From Helicoverpa zea (taxonomy: Eukaryota > Arthropoda > Insecta > Lepidoptera > Noctuidae), in the NCBI RefSeq assembly GCF_022581195.2, contig NC_061479.1:5890001-5954000 (forward strand): DNA of 64,000 bases, read 5' to 3'. Below the pieces are notes generated by a model. It was not told where the DNA came from and did no database searches. It saw nothing but the letters and a program-made list of their open reading frames with translations. The translations under genes were made by a program, and so were the position numbers. Of the stretch, positions 55,001 to 64,000 are shown piece after piece (positions within the stretch are counted from its first letter, which is position 1; every line of letters starts with the position of its first letter).

Positions 55001-57095
55001 ATATAATTAATATTATTATTCCCTAATTTTTACTTTTTTTTGGATAACTCCCACGGAGTTACTAGTTGTTCTGGAAGAATAAGAATACCCCCCCCCCCAT
55101 CTATCATTTACCGTCATCCGCAGACCAACCGCCCCCCCTTGATGTTTTAGTTACAAACAGCTACCCTACATTTTGTTGATTATTGACTGTAAATTAACCA
55201 TCATAATCATTAAATAAGTAGGCACTTACCAATCATCCCGATCCAAGGCATCCACCAAAGGCTTGATGACTCCAGCGCTGACCATCGGTGTGATGGGAGG
55301 GTTCTGCTCCTTGGAGAGCATGCGGCGAGCTGCCCGAGCTGATGCTGTGAGCGTTGGCAGGTCTGGGGCACGAAGACCTGTGGGAATGAAGTGGTGGAGA
55401 GAAATCACTACATAGTATAAAACAAAGTCACTTTTTCTGTCCCTATATCCCTTTGTACTCTTAAATCTTCGAAACTACACAACGGATTTTGATGTTTTTT
55501 TTCAATAGATAGAGTGATTAAAGAGGAACGTTTACATGTATAATGACATCCATTAAAAAGTGGGGAAATACTGTTATCCTGTGCGAAACCGGAGCGGGTC
55601 GCTAGTGTACAATAAAAAAACAAAAGTAAAATTGAAATAATGGTCATGTTATACATTATTGGGAATAATATATTATTGTTTGTCTCAATGAGGAGGCCCT
55701 TGCCAGGGCACACTGAACTTATGAGATATCTTCTAAATAGAAAAACAAATTCAGAATAAAAGATAAAAGTTAAGGATAGAGGGATTATGGATTGAAATGT
55801 GATTAATACAAATTGCTGTATGAAATGCAGTAATGGAAGTATTTTTAAGTCCTATGTAAAAAAAACCAGGGACGACGAAGAAACAGTTTCTTCTCTACTT
55901 AGTGTGATAGGTAATAATGACTTCATCTAACTTGCAATGACAATTTCATGTGTAAAAAATAAGTTGATTTCAAGCTATTTACATTTACAAAATAAATATA
56001 GAGGTAATTTATCAATACTAGGAACTTTTTCCCAAAGTAGTACTTACAAAGTAGTCCCTCAGTACATGTTCAGTAGCTCTACAACTCACCTTGCACAATC
56101 TCTGCAGGAGTGAAGACTTTCTCATTATCCTGGCCCTCCCCGGCCTCCGGGGACATCGCCCTTCTCTTGAGGATCTGTTCATCGCGAGCCTGCTTGCGGA
56201 GAGCCACACTGAGCTCTGCACGTTTGCGACGGAGATCCTGTAGAAAATTTACGGGTTTTTAAAACTTCTGGTATATATTTATATCAATCAAAATAAAAAA
56301 TCATTTATTCAAACTTGGCTGCAAGACAGCACTTTTTGAACGTCAGTAATTTACAAAAGATAGCCTCCAAAACGCCCGCCCTTCACCACTTCCTATGTGT
56401 TTTTGCTGGGAAGAAGAAGTGCGGCAACAAACTCCCCAGCAACACATGTCTGTCTGTAGTTAGAAGTGGAAAAGAAATCAAAATATATCAAATAAATCTA
56501 AAGATACAACAGTTTGTCTATACCAATTATTTAATAAGTTGCTGTACCATAAATAGTAGGTAGATTTAAGCTTACCTACTTCTGATATAATAATGAATGA
56601 ATAATGTAGTACTTTAAAACAGCTGATTTTAGTCTTGGCCAATTTAATTTTCAAAATGGTTTGATGACTTTGTGAAACACCTGTTTTTGACTTCATGTGA
56701 TACAAAATGTTACAGATTATTTCCTAAATTGTTAATAACGAATCTTAGAATATGTATACTTACATGATTGATATAAAATTTACAAGAAAAAAAAATAAAG
56801 TTAGGAGTAGGTAAGCATGATAAAGAAATTAAAATATTTTCTTTGTCAACTCAATATTCTGTGGTACAAACGTTAATTAAAACAAGACCCTGTGTAAAAC
56901 GATTAAATAAAAGAATAACTAGCAACTAAGATTCATATTTAAAAGATATTTCAAAAGTAAAATGTGCTCTGCGAAAAAAGAACATCGTTCGATATTCGAA
57001 CAAAGAATTTTGAAATCGATGCATTTACTTACTGTTGTTCCATGTCCTGCGCTTTTGTACGACGACAAACGTGAAGAATGAGTTTTTTCAGACAT
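49071..57095 (-). CDS. Importin subunit alpha (karyopherin alpha), 11 coding exons
   Basis: Minus-strand exons: 57095-57033, 56237-56090, 55377-55230, 54573-54492, 54119-53902, 52830-52739, 52403-52225, 51590-51397, 50732-50561, 49978-49877, 49199-49071. All are GT/AG and every phase closes: 508 aa, close to the family's ~520. Residues ~22-50 are the importin-beta-binding domain (DLRRKRAELSVALRKQ, then LKRR). Armadillo repeats follow, with the NLS-binding Trp/Asn pattern: EAAWAITNIASG, CAWALGNIAGDG, AVWTYSNFCRNK, ACWALSYLTDG, EAAWAVSNILAG, EAAWAITNLCLGG. The C-terminal IENLQQHENEQIYKKVLHIL is the conserved end region that binds the exporter CAS. The protein loads NLS cargo onto importin beta in the cytosol. 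It is fairly divergent, so I do not choose between alpha subtypes. A tandem array of exon 5 fragments lies just after exon 5. Confidence 0.92.
49296..49495 (+). mobile_element. Non-autonomous Helitron-like element (200 bp)
   Basis: TCTATACTAATATTACAAAG at the start, AACGGCTAG at the end, A before and T after. The 3' side has the hairpin GCGGGTGAAACCGC just before the end, as Helitrons do. In the last importin-alpha intron. Confidence 0.65.
49497..49860. repeat. Inverted-repeat-ended Helitron-like copies
   Basis: ATCTATATTAATATAATAAT...GAGGAATCATT at the left is mirrored by AATGATTCCTC...TATATTAGTACAGAT at the right. The interior is two Helitron-like fragments facing each other. Confidence 0.45.
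50020..50215 (+). repeat. SINE-A, 3' part
   Basis: GATAAACTGTAGGTAAGGGC, GTAACTGAGTTGAGGTCAGA, then CATAGTTGGGAAAAGGCTAG. Importin intron 9. Confidence 0.6.
50231..50530 (+). repeat. SINE-C, complete copy
   Basis: tRNA-like head TGGTCTAGTTGTCG (A-box) and GGTTCGATTCG (B-box), then the body ATGAGAGTGAAGGAATAG and the end AGCTGATCTCC. Its end lies only about 30 bases from the donor of importin exon 9. The 85-codon minus ORF is SINE-derived. Confidence 0.7.
51045..51235. repeat. Moth 'TAGCTTCCGCCCGCGG' repeat
   Basis: AGTAGCTTCCGCTCACGGCT, CAATCGGTCCAGCCGTTTTT and ATAATATTAGTAGGA; a related piece is at 48855-49000. Importin intron 8. Confidence 0.45.
51608..51755. repeat. LINE 3'-end-like repeat, copy 3
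   Basis: AAACGTTTATTGAAACTAGG, then ACAGCACCCCCAAAACGCCC and TTCACCACTTCCTAG, as at 14740 and 56285. Confidence 0.5.
53270..53545 (-). repeat. SINE-C, reverse copy
   Basis: CAGCCAACTGCGCAGGACAT, TTGGACACAGGTGCACTCAC and GCGCGATGGGACGACAACCC. It abuts the importin exon-fragment array. Confidence 0.6.
53561..53898 (-). repeat. Tandem array of three partial copies of importin exon 5 with donor sites
   Basis: Copies of the 3' part of exon 5 plus its intron start lie downstream of the real exon. Donor-proximal CACCTGCAG sites stand at 53561, 53669 and 53770; the real exon's CACCTGCAA is at 53899, so spacings are 108, 101 and 129. Each copy would encode a variant of ALAVLLPLMTSSTTSTQLRT and AVWIYSNFC, then an intact GTGAGA donor. 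The copy ending at 53770 also has an acceptor-like CTGTCTCAG in front of its coding part, but splicing it in would shift the frame and meet TAG at once. Confidence 0.8.
54597..54785. repeat. Two SINE-A tail fragments in opposite directions
   Basis: TCGCTCCTTGTGGCACACTG at 54604 (forward) and GAGTACCAGTGGGGCACATG at 54721 (reverse). Importin intron 3, about 25 bases upstream of exon 4. Confidence 0.5.
56285..56450. repeat. LINE 3'-end-like repeat, copy 4
   Basis: CATTTATTCAAACTTGGCTG, AAACGCCCGCCCTTCACCAC and AACAAACTCCCCAGCAAC. Importin intron 1. Confidence 0.55.
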
Positions 57096-57099
57096 TATG

Positions 57100-57906
57100 A
57101 TTATTAGAAATTGAATTAATTATAATCAAAAGCAAATCGTGTGAGAAACGACCAACTTTTTATTTCAAAAGATAAACGGACGGAAATCAAACGAAATAAT
57201 TTGAATGTGACATTGAAATTGACTGGGTTGCCAACATTGATAATGGAATTGTTTGTATGATTTAATTATTATTTCAATGTCGAATTGCATAGATTTTTTA
57301 TTTGTTTTTACAGCTGCAATTTAAAACGGAAATATCACATATTGTTACTTTTATATTCTGGACTAATAAAAGTTTACAACGAAAACATTTTCATGATATT
57401 TTTATACTGGCAACTTACAGTAGGAAAATAAAAATATATTTTGCTTTTTGTAATGTTGGTATTTTTAAATTAGTGAAAAGAAAAATGAATCGATACATTA
57501 TTCTGAAAGTATCGATATTCGGTTTCAAGGTTGACCACTTTAGTGATCCGATTGTCAATGTCAAAATTGAAATTTGACAGAATTTGACATAGGATTCTAC
57601 TATTATCACAAAAATGTGATTACCGAAGGCATGATTAGATTATATCTTTGCTTTTACAATATCTTAACTCCCTAATCATTTGCAATACAATTTCATTAAT
57701 GCAATCAGAAAATAATGGGTTAATCTACCAATTTAATCAATTCAAAGATTGCAATTTCAAGGATGTGTTTCAAACCTGTAATTATGTATCTTAAAAAAGA
57801 ATGTTAATGCTAATAGCATTGCATTAAAATTACAATCGACGTCACAACGACATGTGCCGAATGCATTTTAACATCATACAAAAATAAAACAGAACAATGG
57901 CCAATT
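57100..57906. other. Importin-alpha upstream region
   Basis: Holds the importin promoter, which I cannot pinpoint. GACATTGAAATTGAC and AATTTGACAGAATTTGACAT occur around 57207 and 57567. No supported gene on either strand. Confidence 0.4.
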
Positions 57907-58089
57907 AAAATTTATAAACGGATTCTCGCCACAGAGTGTCTTTGGTTAGCACGTGTGCCTAGAATTTTCAGCTGTTTTAAGTGTTTTGGTGAACTTTTGT
58001 GACTTAGTTTTGTGTTTGTGTGTTGTCTTTTTGTTTGTTACCAGTGGTGTGTTGTTATTTCGGTAACTAACCAGTTTTTTACAAGCATA

Positions 58090-59463
58090 ATGGATCAAAA
58101 TAAACCCCCCGATCCCGATCCTCCCGACATCTCTGCATATGCTCCACTTTCCCCCAACTATCCGCTTTCCCAACTCGCTGATGTTGCTTGCAGCATCGCG
58201 GACTCCCAGACCCTATCAACCTCGAATACCAGGAAACGCTCCGGAGATGATGCCAACATTGGCGTGTCAACCCCGCCATCAAAACAACAAAGAAACCTAG
58301 TTGGCCGCAGCAGGTACTCTGCTACTGATAAGGCACCTTTTATCGTTCATGTCTCTCGATTGGAGCCCCAGCCTAACGCCGGTACCTCTCTACACCCTGT
58401 TACTTTCGGAATATTCCTACAAAAACATAACATTACCAATGTTGTCCGTGATGGTGTTAAAAAAGTTGGTAGGAACCGTGTGTCTGTAGAGTTTAAATCC
58501 CCTCAGGATGCAAACTCATTTATTATCAACAGCATTTTACATAAGAACTGCTATGTTGCCTCTATCCCCACTTTTAATATAACTAGGATGGGTGTTGTGA
58601 CTGGTGTTCCCACAGATTTAAATGAAGAGGAAGCCCAAAAATACTTGCAGGTCCCTTCAGGTTGTGGTGAAATCCTGAAAGTTCGTCGCATAAGCAGGAA
58701 AGTAGTTATTGATGGAGTGACTGTATTCAAGGCAACAGAGACATGTGTACTTACCTTTGATGGCCAAGTATTACCTCAAAGAGTATTTTGTTGTTACACC
58801 TCCCTTCCGGTTCAGCAATATGTTTATCCCACCATCCAGTGCCGTAAGTGCTGCAGGTTTGGTCATGTGGAACTAGTGTGTCGGTCCAAGCCTCGCTGCA
58901 GTAAGTGCGGCCATGATCACCCTGGTGATGGTTGCAGCACTTCTGAGGCGGAGGCATTCTGTGTGCTCTGCTCGGGGAATCATTTTGCAAATAGCAAATC
59001 ATGCCCCGAGTTGGGTAGACAGAAGGCCATTAAGACGGTTATGGCTGAGAAGTCCCTTTCATATGCTGAAGCTAGCAAATCTGTCCCACTTACTTCTCGC
59101 AATTATGCTAATGCTGCAAAAGCTATTCCCGTCCCCACTCAGTCATACCGCAAAACTGTTTTCCTTAAGCCAAAGACCCATGCCCCTCTATCTCCCTCTT
59201 ATGATAAAGCTGCCCATCAGCAGATTATTAACTCCCCTGCACCTTCACAGCCTGATGGCTGCGCTCTGAATAACCCATTCATTGATAGTAATGTTTCCTC
59301 AATAATAGATATACTTATTAAACTTCTTTCTACAATTCTATCCACCAATAATACCCAATTACCGTCCAACGTTGCCTACCAACTAACTAACCTTTTATCA
59401 AATATTAGAAATGGCGCCTCGCCAAGTATTCCTTCAATGGAATGTGAGGAGCGTGTGGCATAA
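58090..59463 (+). CDS. LINE ORF1, gag-like nucleic-acid-binding protein
   Basis: 457 residues from the ATG at 58090 (MDQNKPPDPDPPD). An in-frame ATG at 58012 would add 26 residues of hydrophobic, UTR-like sequence, so I prefer the later one. The N-terminal part is rich in Ser/Pro. The middle is RRM-like in position, but I do not prove that. Residues ~250-310 hold three Cys/His knuckles: CRKCCRFGHVELVC, CSKCGHDHPGDGC and CVLCSGNHFANSKSCP. Proteins of this type coat the element RNA and carry it to the target. The frame overlaps ORF2 by 53 bases, so ORF2 is probably made by re-initiation or frameshift. Confidence 0.88.
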   Translation: MDQNKPPDPDPPDISAYAPLSPNYPLSQLADVACSIADSQTLSTSNTRKRSGDDANIGVSTPPSKQQRNLVGRSRYSATDKAPFIVHVSRLEPQPNAGTSLHPVTFGIFLQKHNITNVVRDGVKKVGRNRVSVEFKSPQDANSFIINSILHKNCYVASIPTFNITRMGVVTGVPTDLNEEEAQKYLQVPSGCGEILKVRRISRKVVIDGVTVFKATETCVLTFDGQVLPQRVFCCYTSLPVQQYVYPTIQCRKCCRFGHVELVCRSKPRCSKCGHDHPGDGCSTSEAEAFCVLCSGNHFANSKSCPELGRQKAIKTVMAEKSLSYAEASKSVPLTSRNYANAAKAIPVPTQSYRKTVFLKPKTHAPLSPSYDKAAHQQIINSPAPSQPDGCALNNPFIDSNVSSIIDILIKLLSTILSTNNTQLPSNVAYQLTNLLSNIRNGASPSIPSMECEERVA

Positions 59464-62400
59464 AAAGCACGACCTCATATTCCTCCTCAATAAATTCAAG
59501 CCTCTGGCTTGCTCTGTAGCTGAGACTTGGCTCACCCCGAGTCTCAGTTTTAATATACCACTATTTAATATTCTCAGATGTGACAGATCTGATGGCTATG
59601 GAGGGTCGGCTCTCCTTGTTAATAATCGTGTCCCCCTCTCCACCTTGACTCTTCCGGTTCTGGATGGTGATATGAATATAGTTGCGTGTAGAATTGAGGG
59701 TATCACTGTTTTATCCGTGTATATTTCCCATCCTCAGCGTAGGTTTTTAACCACCATTAGGGACATTTTGAATAACATAGTGGGACCTGTGCTCGTCATG
59801 GGTGACTTCAACTGTCACCACTTTAGATGGGGTTCCAATCGTTGTGATTCGTTTGGGGAAGGTTTAGTAGAAATCTTGGATGATTTTGACCTTTGCATCT
59901 TAAATGATGGTAGCCCTACTCGTAGATCCCTTCCAGGACAGCAAAAGAGTTGTGTAGACCTCACATTCTGTTCAGTAGAGTTGGCGGCATCAATTCATTG
60001 GGAATGTACTACTCTGACGCATGGTAGCGACCATTACCCCATTGTTGTAACTTTAATTAATAAAACCTTTTTAGAGAAAACGTCTCCTCCACTATTGAAG
60101 TACAACTTGTCCAAACCTGATTGGTCGAGGTTTGCATCTTTACTGGAGGAGAAAATTAGTATGCTTCCAAATTTAACTTCAAGTTTTCAAGATTCTTCTG
60201 GTCACTGCCATGCTAAGAGCTGCTACGATGGCTTTATCTCGGCCATTACCTCAAGCGCAGACTCTACCTTTCCGTTGCGCAACTGTGCCAGAAATAAAAT
60301 CCCGTCACCCCCGTGGTGGGATCAAGAATGCACATCGGTTATTAAAGAAAGAAAAGAGGCCGAAAAACAGTACAATGATGCGATGAATAGCGACAATCTT
60401 ATACGGTACAGACGAGTGTTAGCTCAATCTCGGCGGCTTCTTCGCAAGAAGAAACGCCGCGGTTGGGTTAAGTTTTGCACTTCTCTATCCCCTTCCACTC
60501 CCATTTCAGCAGTTTGGAAGAGCATTAATCGTTTCAGGCGAGGCTGCTCCCCATCTATCTCTTCCCCTATCTCGAGAGAAACTGCTGAATCCTTTTTTGA
60601 CAAAATAGCTCCAGCCTATGTTCCTTCTTCCTCAGAACTTCTGCTCCCGCCTGTAAATATTGTGGATGATCCTATGAATGAACCATTTTCGTTAGAGGAA
60701 CTTGATACGGTATTACGTCATGTTAGGGATTCCGCCCCAGGCATAGACGGCATACCGTACTCATTTGCAGTTCATTTTGGTTTTGAAGCAAAAAAATATT
60801 TTTTAGGAATAATAAATTATTGCTATCAATTTGGTTGGGTTCCTGAACAGTGGAAAGCTCAGATAGTAATTCCCCTTTTGAAGCCCGGCAAGACTGCTGA
60901 TGATCCGAATGGCCTTAGACCAATTGCTTTGTCCTCAGTGTTGGCCAAGATATTGGAACATTTAATTAAAAATAGACTTGAGTGGTTGGTGGAGTCTAGG
61001 GATCTACTGCCGAGTAGTCAGTTTGGCTTTAGAAAGGGGCTTAGCACCATGGACAGTGTGGCAATTTTGGTTACTGATATCCGTACAGCCTTTTCCAAAA
61101 ATGAATCCGCTGTAGCCACTTTCCTTGACATCTCTTCCGCATACGACAGCGTCCTTCTTCCAGTTCTCAGGCAAAAATTGCAACAGCTGAGGATTCCGGG
61201 TAAGATGGTACAATGTATATGCGCACTCCTCATGTCTCGCTCTTTGATGCTCAGAGTGCAGGGGGAGGTATTTGAGGTGAGACAGACGTGGAAGGGCCTT
61301 CCCCAAGGCTCAGTTCTAAGCCCCCTACTATACAACCTGTATACAGCAGACATTGGCTCCTGCCTTAATGCTGACTGCCACCTTTTACAATACGCTGACG
61401 ATCTAGTGTTGTATGTAGTTAATCCATCTATTACGGACGCTGCCTCATCTCTCTGTCTCTCCCTGGACTCTCTGCACACATGGCTTTTGGACCATGGTCT
61501 CTCGTTATCCGCCCCAAAAAGCTCGGTAGTGATTTTTTCCCGAAAACGACTGATCCCTCAGGTCTCAGTTAACATTCAAGGACAAGATATTCCCATAGGT
61601 AACAAATCAAAATTTTTAGGCGTTTTCTTAGACTCAAAATTATCCGGGATTCACCACTTTAATTATTTGATCAAAAGATGCGAAAGAGCAATCTCCATCC
61701 TAAAAGCTCTCGCTGGTGTCTGGTGGGGGGCCCATCCCTTCACTATGAAACTGGTCTACAATGCCTTAGTCCGCAGTATCCTGGACTATGGGTCACACTT
61801 GGTGATTCCAAGCAACAAAGGTGCCTTGGCCGGTTTAGATAGGATTCAGTCTCAATGCCTTCGAATCATCTCAGGTTGCATGAAGTCGTCGCCTATTAAC
61901 GCCTTGCAGGTCGAATGCGCTGAACCTCCTTTAGCCCTGAGACGTCAGTACCTCGCTTCCCGTTTCCTATCCAGGGTTATTCCCAAGTCATCTCACCCCC
62001 TCATCCCAAAACTCAGAGAGCTTGACACTCTTTGTCACAGCTCCAAATATTGGGAACACAAAGAAATCCCCCTATTCCTAAAAGCATATCGGTTTTTTCA
62101 AAATTTAGAATCCCCCATTGCTCCACATCCCAGACTTCCTTTATTTAATTACCCTTATGAAGTACTTTGCTTCACCCCTAAAATATTCTATAACATTGGC
62201 ATATCCAAAAACTCCCCATCTGCAAATTCGGCCTTTAATGCGGTTTTGGGTGAACGATGGATTGGGTTTCAAAAGTTCTTCACGGATGCTTCCAAATCAA
62301 ATGGTGGCTGTACTGGAGCCGCGGTTTACTATCAGAACTCTAAAATAATTTTGAAATTCAGATGTCCGAAGGAGTCTTCAGTATTTACAGGCGAGTGTGT

Positions 62401-63145
62401 GGCACTATTGGAAGCTTGTCGTTTTATAGAGTCCCATGAGATTAGCTGTGGAGTTATCTTTACTGACTCCCTTAGCTGTCTCCAAGCCATATCCCAGAAT
62501 CCCTTTAGAACTAAACTCCATTGTCCTATTGTCCTGGATATTAAAAAGTCCCTTTTCTCCTGCACTAGGCAAGAGAAAGAAGTACACTTAGTCTGGATCC
62601 CTAGCCACTGCGGTATAGCGGGCAATGAATGTGCCGATGCATTGGCCAAAGATGCGTGTTCATCTGAGTCCGCTGATCTTGCACACTTCTCCCTTCAAGG
62701 GCATGACCTGCTAAACCTCCCTAAATTGAGTCTTGAGACCTCGTGGCAGGAATGGTGGAACATCTCAGGCAAAAGGAAGGGTAGCTCTTATTTCGCCATT
62801 CAACCGGTTGTAAAACCAAAACCGTGGTTTTCAAATTTCAAAAGATACCCTAAACGGGTAATTTCAGTCATGTGCAGAATTCGGTTAGGTCACTGCTGTA
62901 CACCGGTCTTTCTGCGCAAAATTCGGGTGCAGGATTCATCCCTCTGCGAGTGTGGACTGGATGAAGGTACCCTGGACCATATATTTTTTGACTGTCCTAT
63001 CAACTCATCCTTTGATTTATATGGTCGTCTCCAAAAACTTAAAATTCCTCTCCCGACTAACTTCCGTTCCCTCCTATCCCACTCCTGTCCAGAACTGCTC
63101 CAGATGCTGTTGATGTTCATTAATCAAAACAATATTAAATTATAA
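59411..63145 (+). CDS. LINE ORF2: APE-type endonuclease, reverse transcriptase, RNase H
   Basis: 1244 residues. Endonuclease ~1-215: QWNVRS, AETW, RSDGYGG, MGDFNCHHF (~131) and GSDHYPI (~204). Reverse transcriptase ~435-760: APGIDGIPYS, LRPIALSSVLAKILEHLI, FLDISSAYDSV, GLPQGSVLSPLLYN, the catalytic YADD (~660) and FLGVFLDSKLS. RNase H ~955-1080: FFTDAS, GECVALLEA, FTDSLS and IPSHCGIAGNECADALAKDA, keeping the catalytic acidic residues and the late His. A C-terminal CECGLDEGTLDHIFFDCP is a CCHC-like finger. All catalytic motifs look intact. It nicks the target and primes reverse transcription there; RNase H removes the RNA strand. The -strand frames over this ORF are shadows. Confidence 0.93.
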   Translation: MAPRQVFLQWNVRSVWHKKHDLIFLLNKFKPLACSVAETWLTPSLSFNIPLFNILRCDRSDGYGGSALLVNNRVPLSTLTLPVLDGDMNIVACRIEGITVLSVYISHPQRRFLTTIRDILNNIVGPVLVMGDFNCHHFRWGSNRCDSFGEGLVEILDDFDLCILNDGSPTRRSLPGQQKSCVDLTFCSVELAASIHWECTTLTHGSDHYPIVVTLINKTFLEKTSPPLLKYNLSKPDWSRFASLLEEKISMLPNLTSSFQDSSGHCHAKSCYDGFISAITSSADSTFPLRNCARNKIPSPPWWDQECTSVIKERKEAEKQYNDAMNSDNLIRYRRVLAQSRRLLRKKKRRGWVKFCTSLSPSTPISAVWKSINRFRRGCSPSISSPISRETAESFFDKIAPAYVPSSSELLLPPVNIVDDPMNEPFSLEELDTVLRHVRDSAPGIDGIPYSFAVHFGFEAKKYFLGIINYCYQFGWVPEQWKAQIVIPLLKPGKTADDPNGLRPIALSSVLAKILEHLIKNRLEWLVESRDLLPSSQFGFRKGLSTMDSVAILVTDIRTAFSKNESAVATFLDISSAYDSVLLPVLRQKLQQLRIPGKMVQCICALLMSRSLMLRVQGEVFEVRQTWKGLPQGSVLSPLLYNLYTADIGSCLNADCHLLQYADDLVLYVVNPSITDAASSLCLSLDSLHTWLLDHGLSLSAPKSSVVIFSRKRLIPQVSVNIQGQDIPIGNKSKFLGVFLDSKLSGIHHFNYLIKRCERAISILKALAGVWWGAHPFTMKLVYNALVRSILDYGSHLVIPSNKGALAGLDRIQSQCLRIISGCMKSSPINALQVECAEPPLALRRQYLASRFLSRVIPKSSHPLIPKLRELDTLCHSSKYWEHKEIPLFLKAYRFFQNLESPIAPHPRLPLFNYPYEVLCFTPKIFYNIGISKNSPSANSAFNAVLGERWIGFQKFFTDASKSNGGCTGAAVYYQNSKIILKFRCPKESSVFTGECVALLEACRFIESHEISCGVIFTDSLSCLQAISQNPFRTKLHCPIVLDIKKSLFSCTRQEKEVHLVWIPSHCGIAGNECADALAKDACSSESADLAHFSLQGHDLLNLPKLSLETSWQEWWNISGKRKGSSYFAIQPVVKPKPWFSNFKRYPKRVISVMCRIRLGHCCTPVFLRKIRVQDSSLCECGLDEGTLDHIFFDCPINSSFDLYGRLQKLKIPLPTNFRSLLSHSCPELLQMLLMFINQNNIKL

Positions 63146-63459
63146 ATTGTGGCCTATATTTAGGCCACAGTTTGTATGGTTGTGGTATATATTATATGTT
63201 ATGTGTTACTAACATTTTGTTGTTGTTTTTATATATGTAAATATATTTCTGTTTGTTTCAGTGCCGTCCTACTAACACATTAAGTTACACAAGATCGGCC
63301 ACAGCACCATCTTAAATCAATATATATATATTTTTAAATTTATTTTAATTAAAAGCACTTCTTGCTTCTCATCCCACTTGTCATTGGCAGAATCGTCGAA
63401 ATTGACATCGACACGGATTGCCATATACAAAAATAGAATAGAATAGAAAATTTATAAAC

Positions 63460-64000
63460 ACGATGCACATATTCAGCACGCAGGCATTATAACAAAAAGT
63501 GGAATGTTACAACTCAAACGTAACTCAATTACGGATGGAGACAAAGAAATTTATAGACTCAACTCTATTATTAATCAAACTGCATTGCGACTGCTTTCGC
63601 ATCGTATTAATGCAGTCGAGATGAACATCCAAAAAAACGGTACTGAATAAAATAAGAAGAAGTAGGAGGCGCTCGCACGACAGATATTGAGTAGTGGGAT
63701 GGGCCTAGCATGCGCAAAGACGTATTACTAAAAAAATAACTCGCTTTCCACTGTAATTAATGTATCTATCAGCCGACACTTTCATCTGGCGACCTCATAT
63801 ACGAAACGATCGTAAATTAACGTTATTAAAACAAGTTTACAAGCGTTCATGAACGTGTAATTACGCAAAACGTTACGCCGCTGGGCGTGACATCACAAAT
63901 CAGTCCGGTCGGGCCGAAGACAACACGTCTGTGCGCCGTCCCTGTCCCTCGTGTGAGTTAGACAGGGACGGGGACACCAGGCAGGCCGGTGCTGATCGTA
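63460..64000. other. Right flank, no supported gene
   Basis: A short hairpin is present: CCGTCCCTGTC (63936-63946) and GACAGGGACGG (63961-63971), loop 14. Otherwise unremarkable. Confidence 0.5.

Larger units (their letters stand above)
57907..63459 (+). mobile_element. Full-length I-type LINE with 13-bp target duplication
   Basis: AAAATTTATAAAC stands at 57907-57919 and again at 63447-63459. Between them are about 5.5 kb starting GGATTCTCGCCACAGAGTGT, a short 5' UTR, two long intact ORFs that overlap, a 3' UTR of about 300 bases, and a TAGAA-repeat tail (63434-63448) instead of poly(A). Length, two ORFs, an RNase H domain and a short-repeat tail fit the I superfamily. No stop or frameshift is visible, so this copy is young and may be active. 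Confidence 0.88.

Noticed and set aside
45425..57095. SEM1 and importin alpha as a functional cluster
   Set aside because: They are on opposite strands, about 2.2 kb apart, and their known roles are independent.
58079..63120. Minus-strand ORFs of 60-153 codons across the LINE
   Set aside because: Shadows of ORF1 and ORF2.

Overview
The window looks like nuclear DNA from a moth or butterfly (Lepidoptera). It is AT-rich, its genes are split into short exons with GT/AG introns, and it is full of tRNA-derived SINEs, small Helitron-like fragments ending in CTAG, foldback elements and non-LTR retrotransposons of types familiar from lepidopteran genomes. A noctuid or related family is possible but cannot be proved from sequence alone. 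Repeats cover most of the non-coding DNA.

Five host genes are well supported. (1) A minus-strand insect arylalkylamine N-acetyltransferase-like GNAT gene has four coding exons (16676 to 10083, 236 aa) and a possible untranslated first exon near 20.7 kb. (2) A single-exon plus-strand LRRC34-like leucine-rich-repeat gene (10910-12259, 449 aa) lies inside its last intron. (3) A plus-strand ankyrin repeat and SOCS box gene has nine coding exons (36038-44083, 463 aa) and several candidate alternative first exons upstream. (4) The plus-strand SEM1/DSS1 proteasome and BRCA2-partner gene has three exons (45425-46849, 69 aa). (5) A minus-strand importin-alpha gene has eleven coding exons (57095-49071, 508 aa). 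I joined exons by splice signals and reading phase; each of the three longest models closes in frame. Weaker candidates are a two-exon micropeptide (2128-3831), a 54-aa minus ORF (24688-24524) and isolated first-exon-like segments at 4.1, 24.8, 28.1 and 34.9 kb.

Layout: 0-7 kb is SINEs, foldbacks and MITEs, plus the micropeptide candidate. 7.2-9.6 kb is a 5'-truncated Jockey-like LINE with 10-bp target duplications. 10-21 kb is the acetyltransferase locus, with the nested LRR gene, a Mutator-like non-autonomous element (13011-14153) and a foldback (16941-17303); a 1.3-kb TIR element with a reiterated motif (19204-20515) lies between its coding exons and the candidate first exon. 21-34.5 kb is repeat-rich and gene-poor. 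34.8-44.8 kb is the ankyrin/SOCS gene, with a Helitron carrying a 122-bp tandem array in one intron. 45.4-46.9 kb is SEM1, with a DNA transposon in its second intron. 49-57.1 kb is importin alpha, with a tandem array of partial exon copies beside exon 5. 57.9-63.46 kb is an apparently full-length two-ORF I-type LINE flanked by a perfect 13-bp target duplication.

The host genes do not form a pathway: they serve amine/acyl metabolism, ubiquitin-ligase substrate choice, proteasome/DNA repair and nuclear import. The most unusual features are the importin donor-site array, the GGGCCC-ended MITE family with 3-bp CWG target duplications, the CATTGCCGTG-motif element, the transposon with an ORF in the SEM1 intron, and the young I-type LINE.
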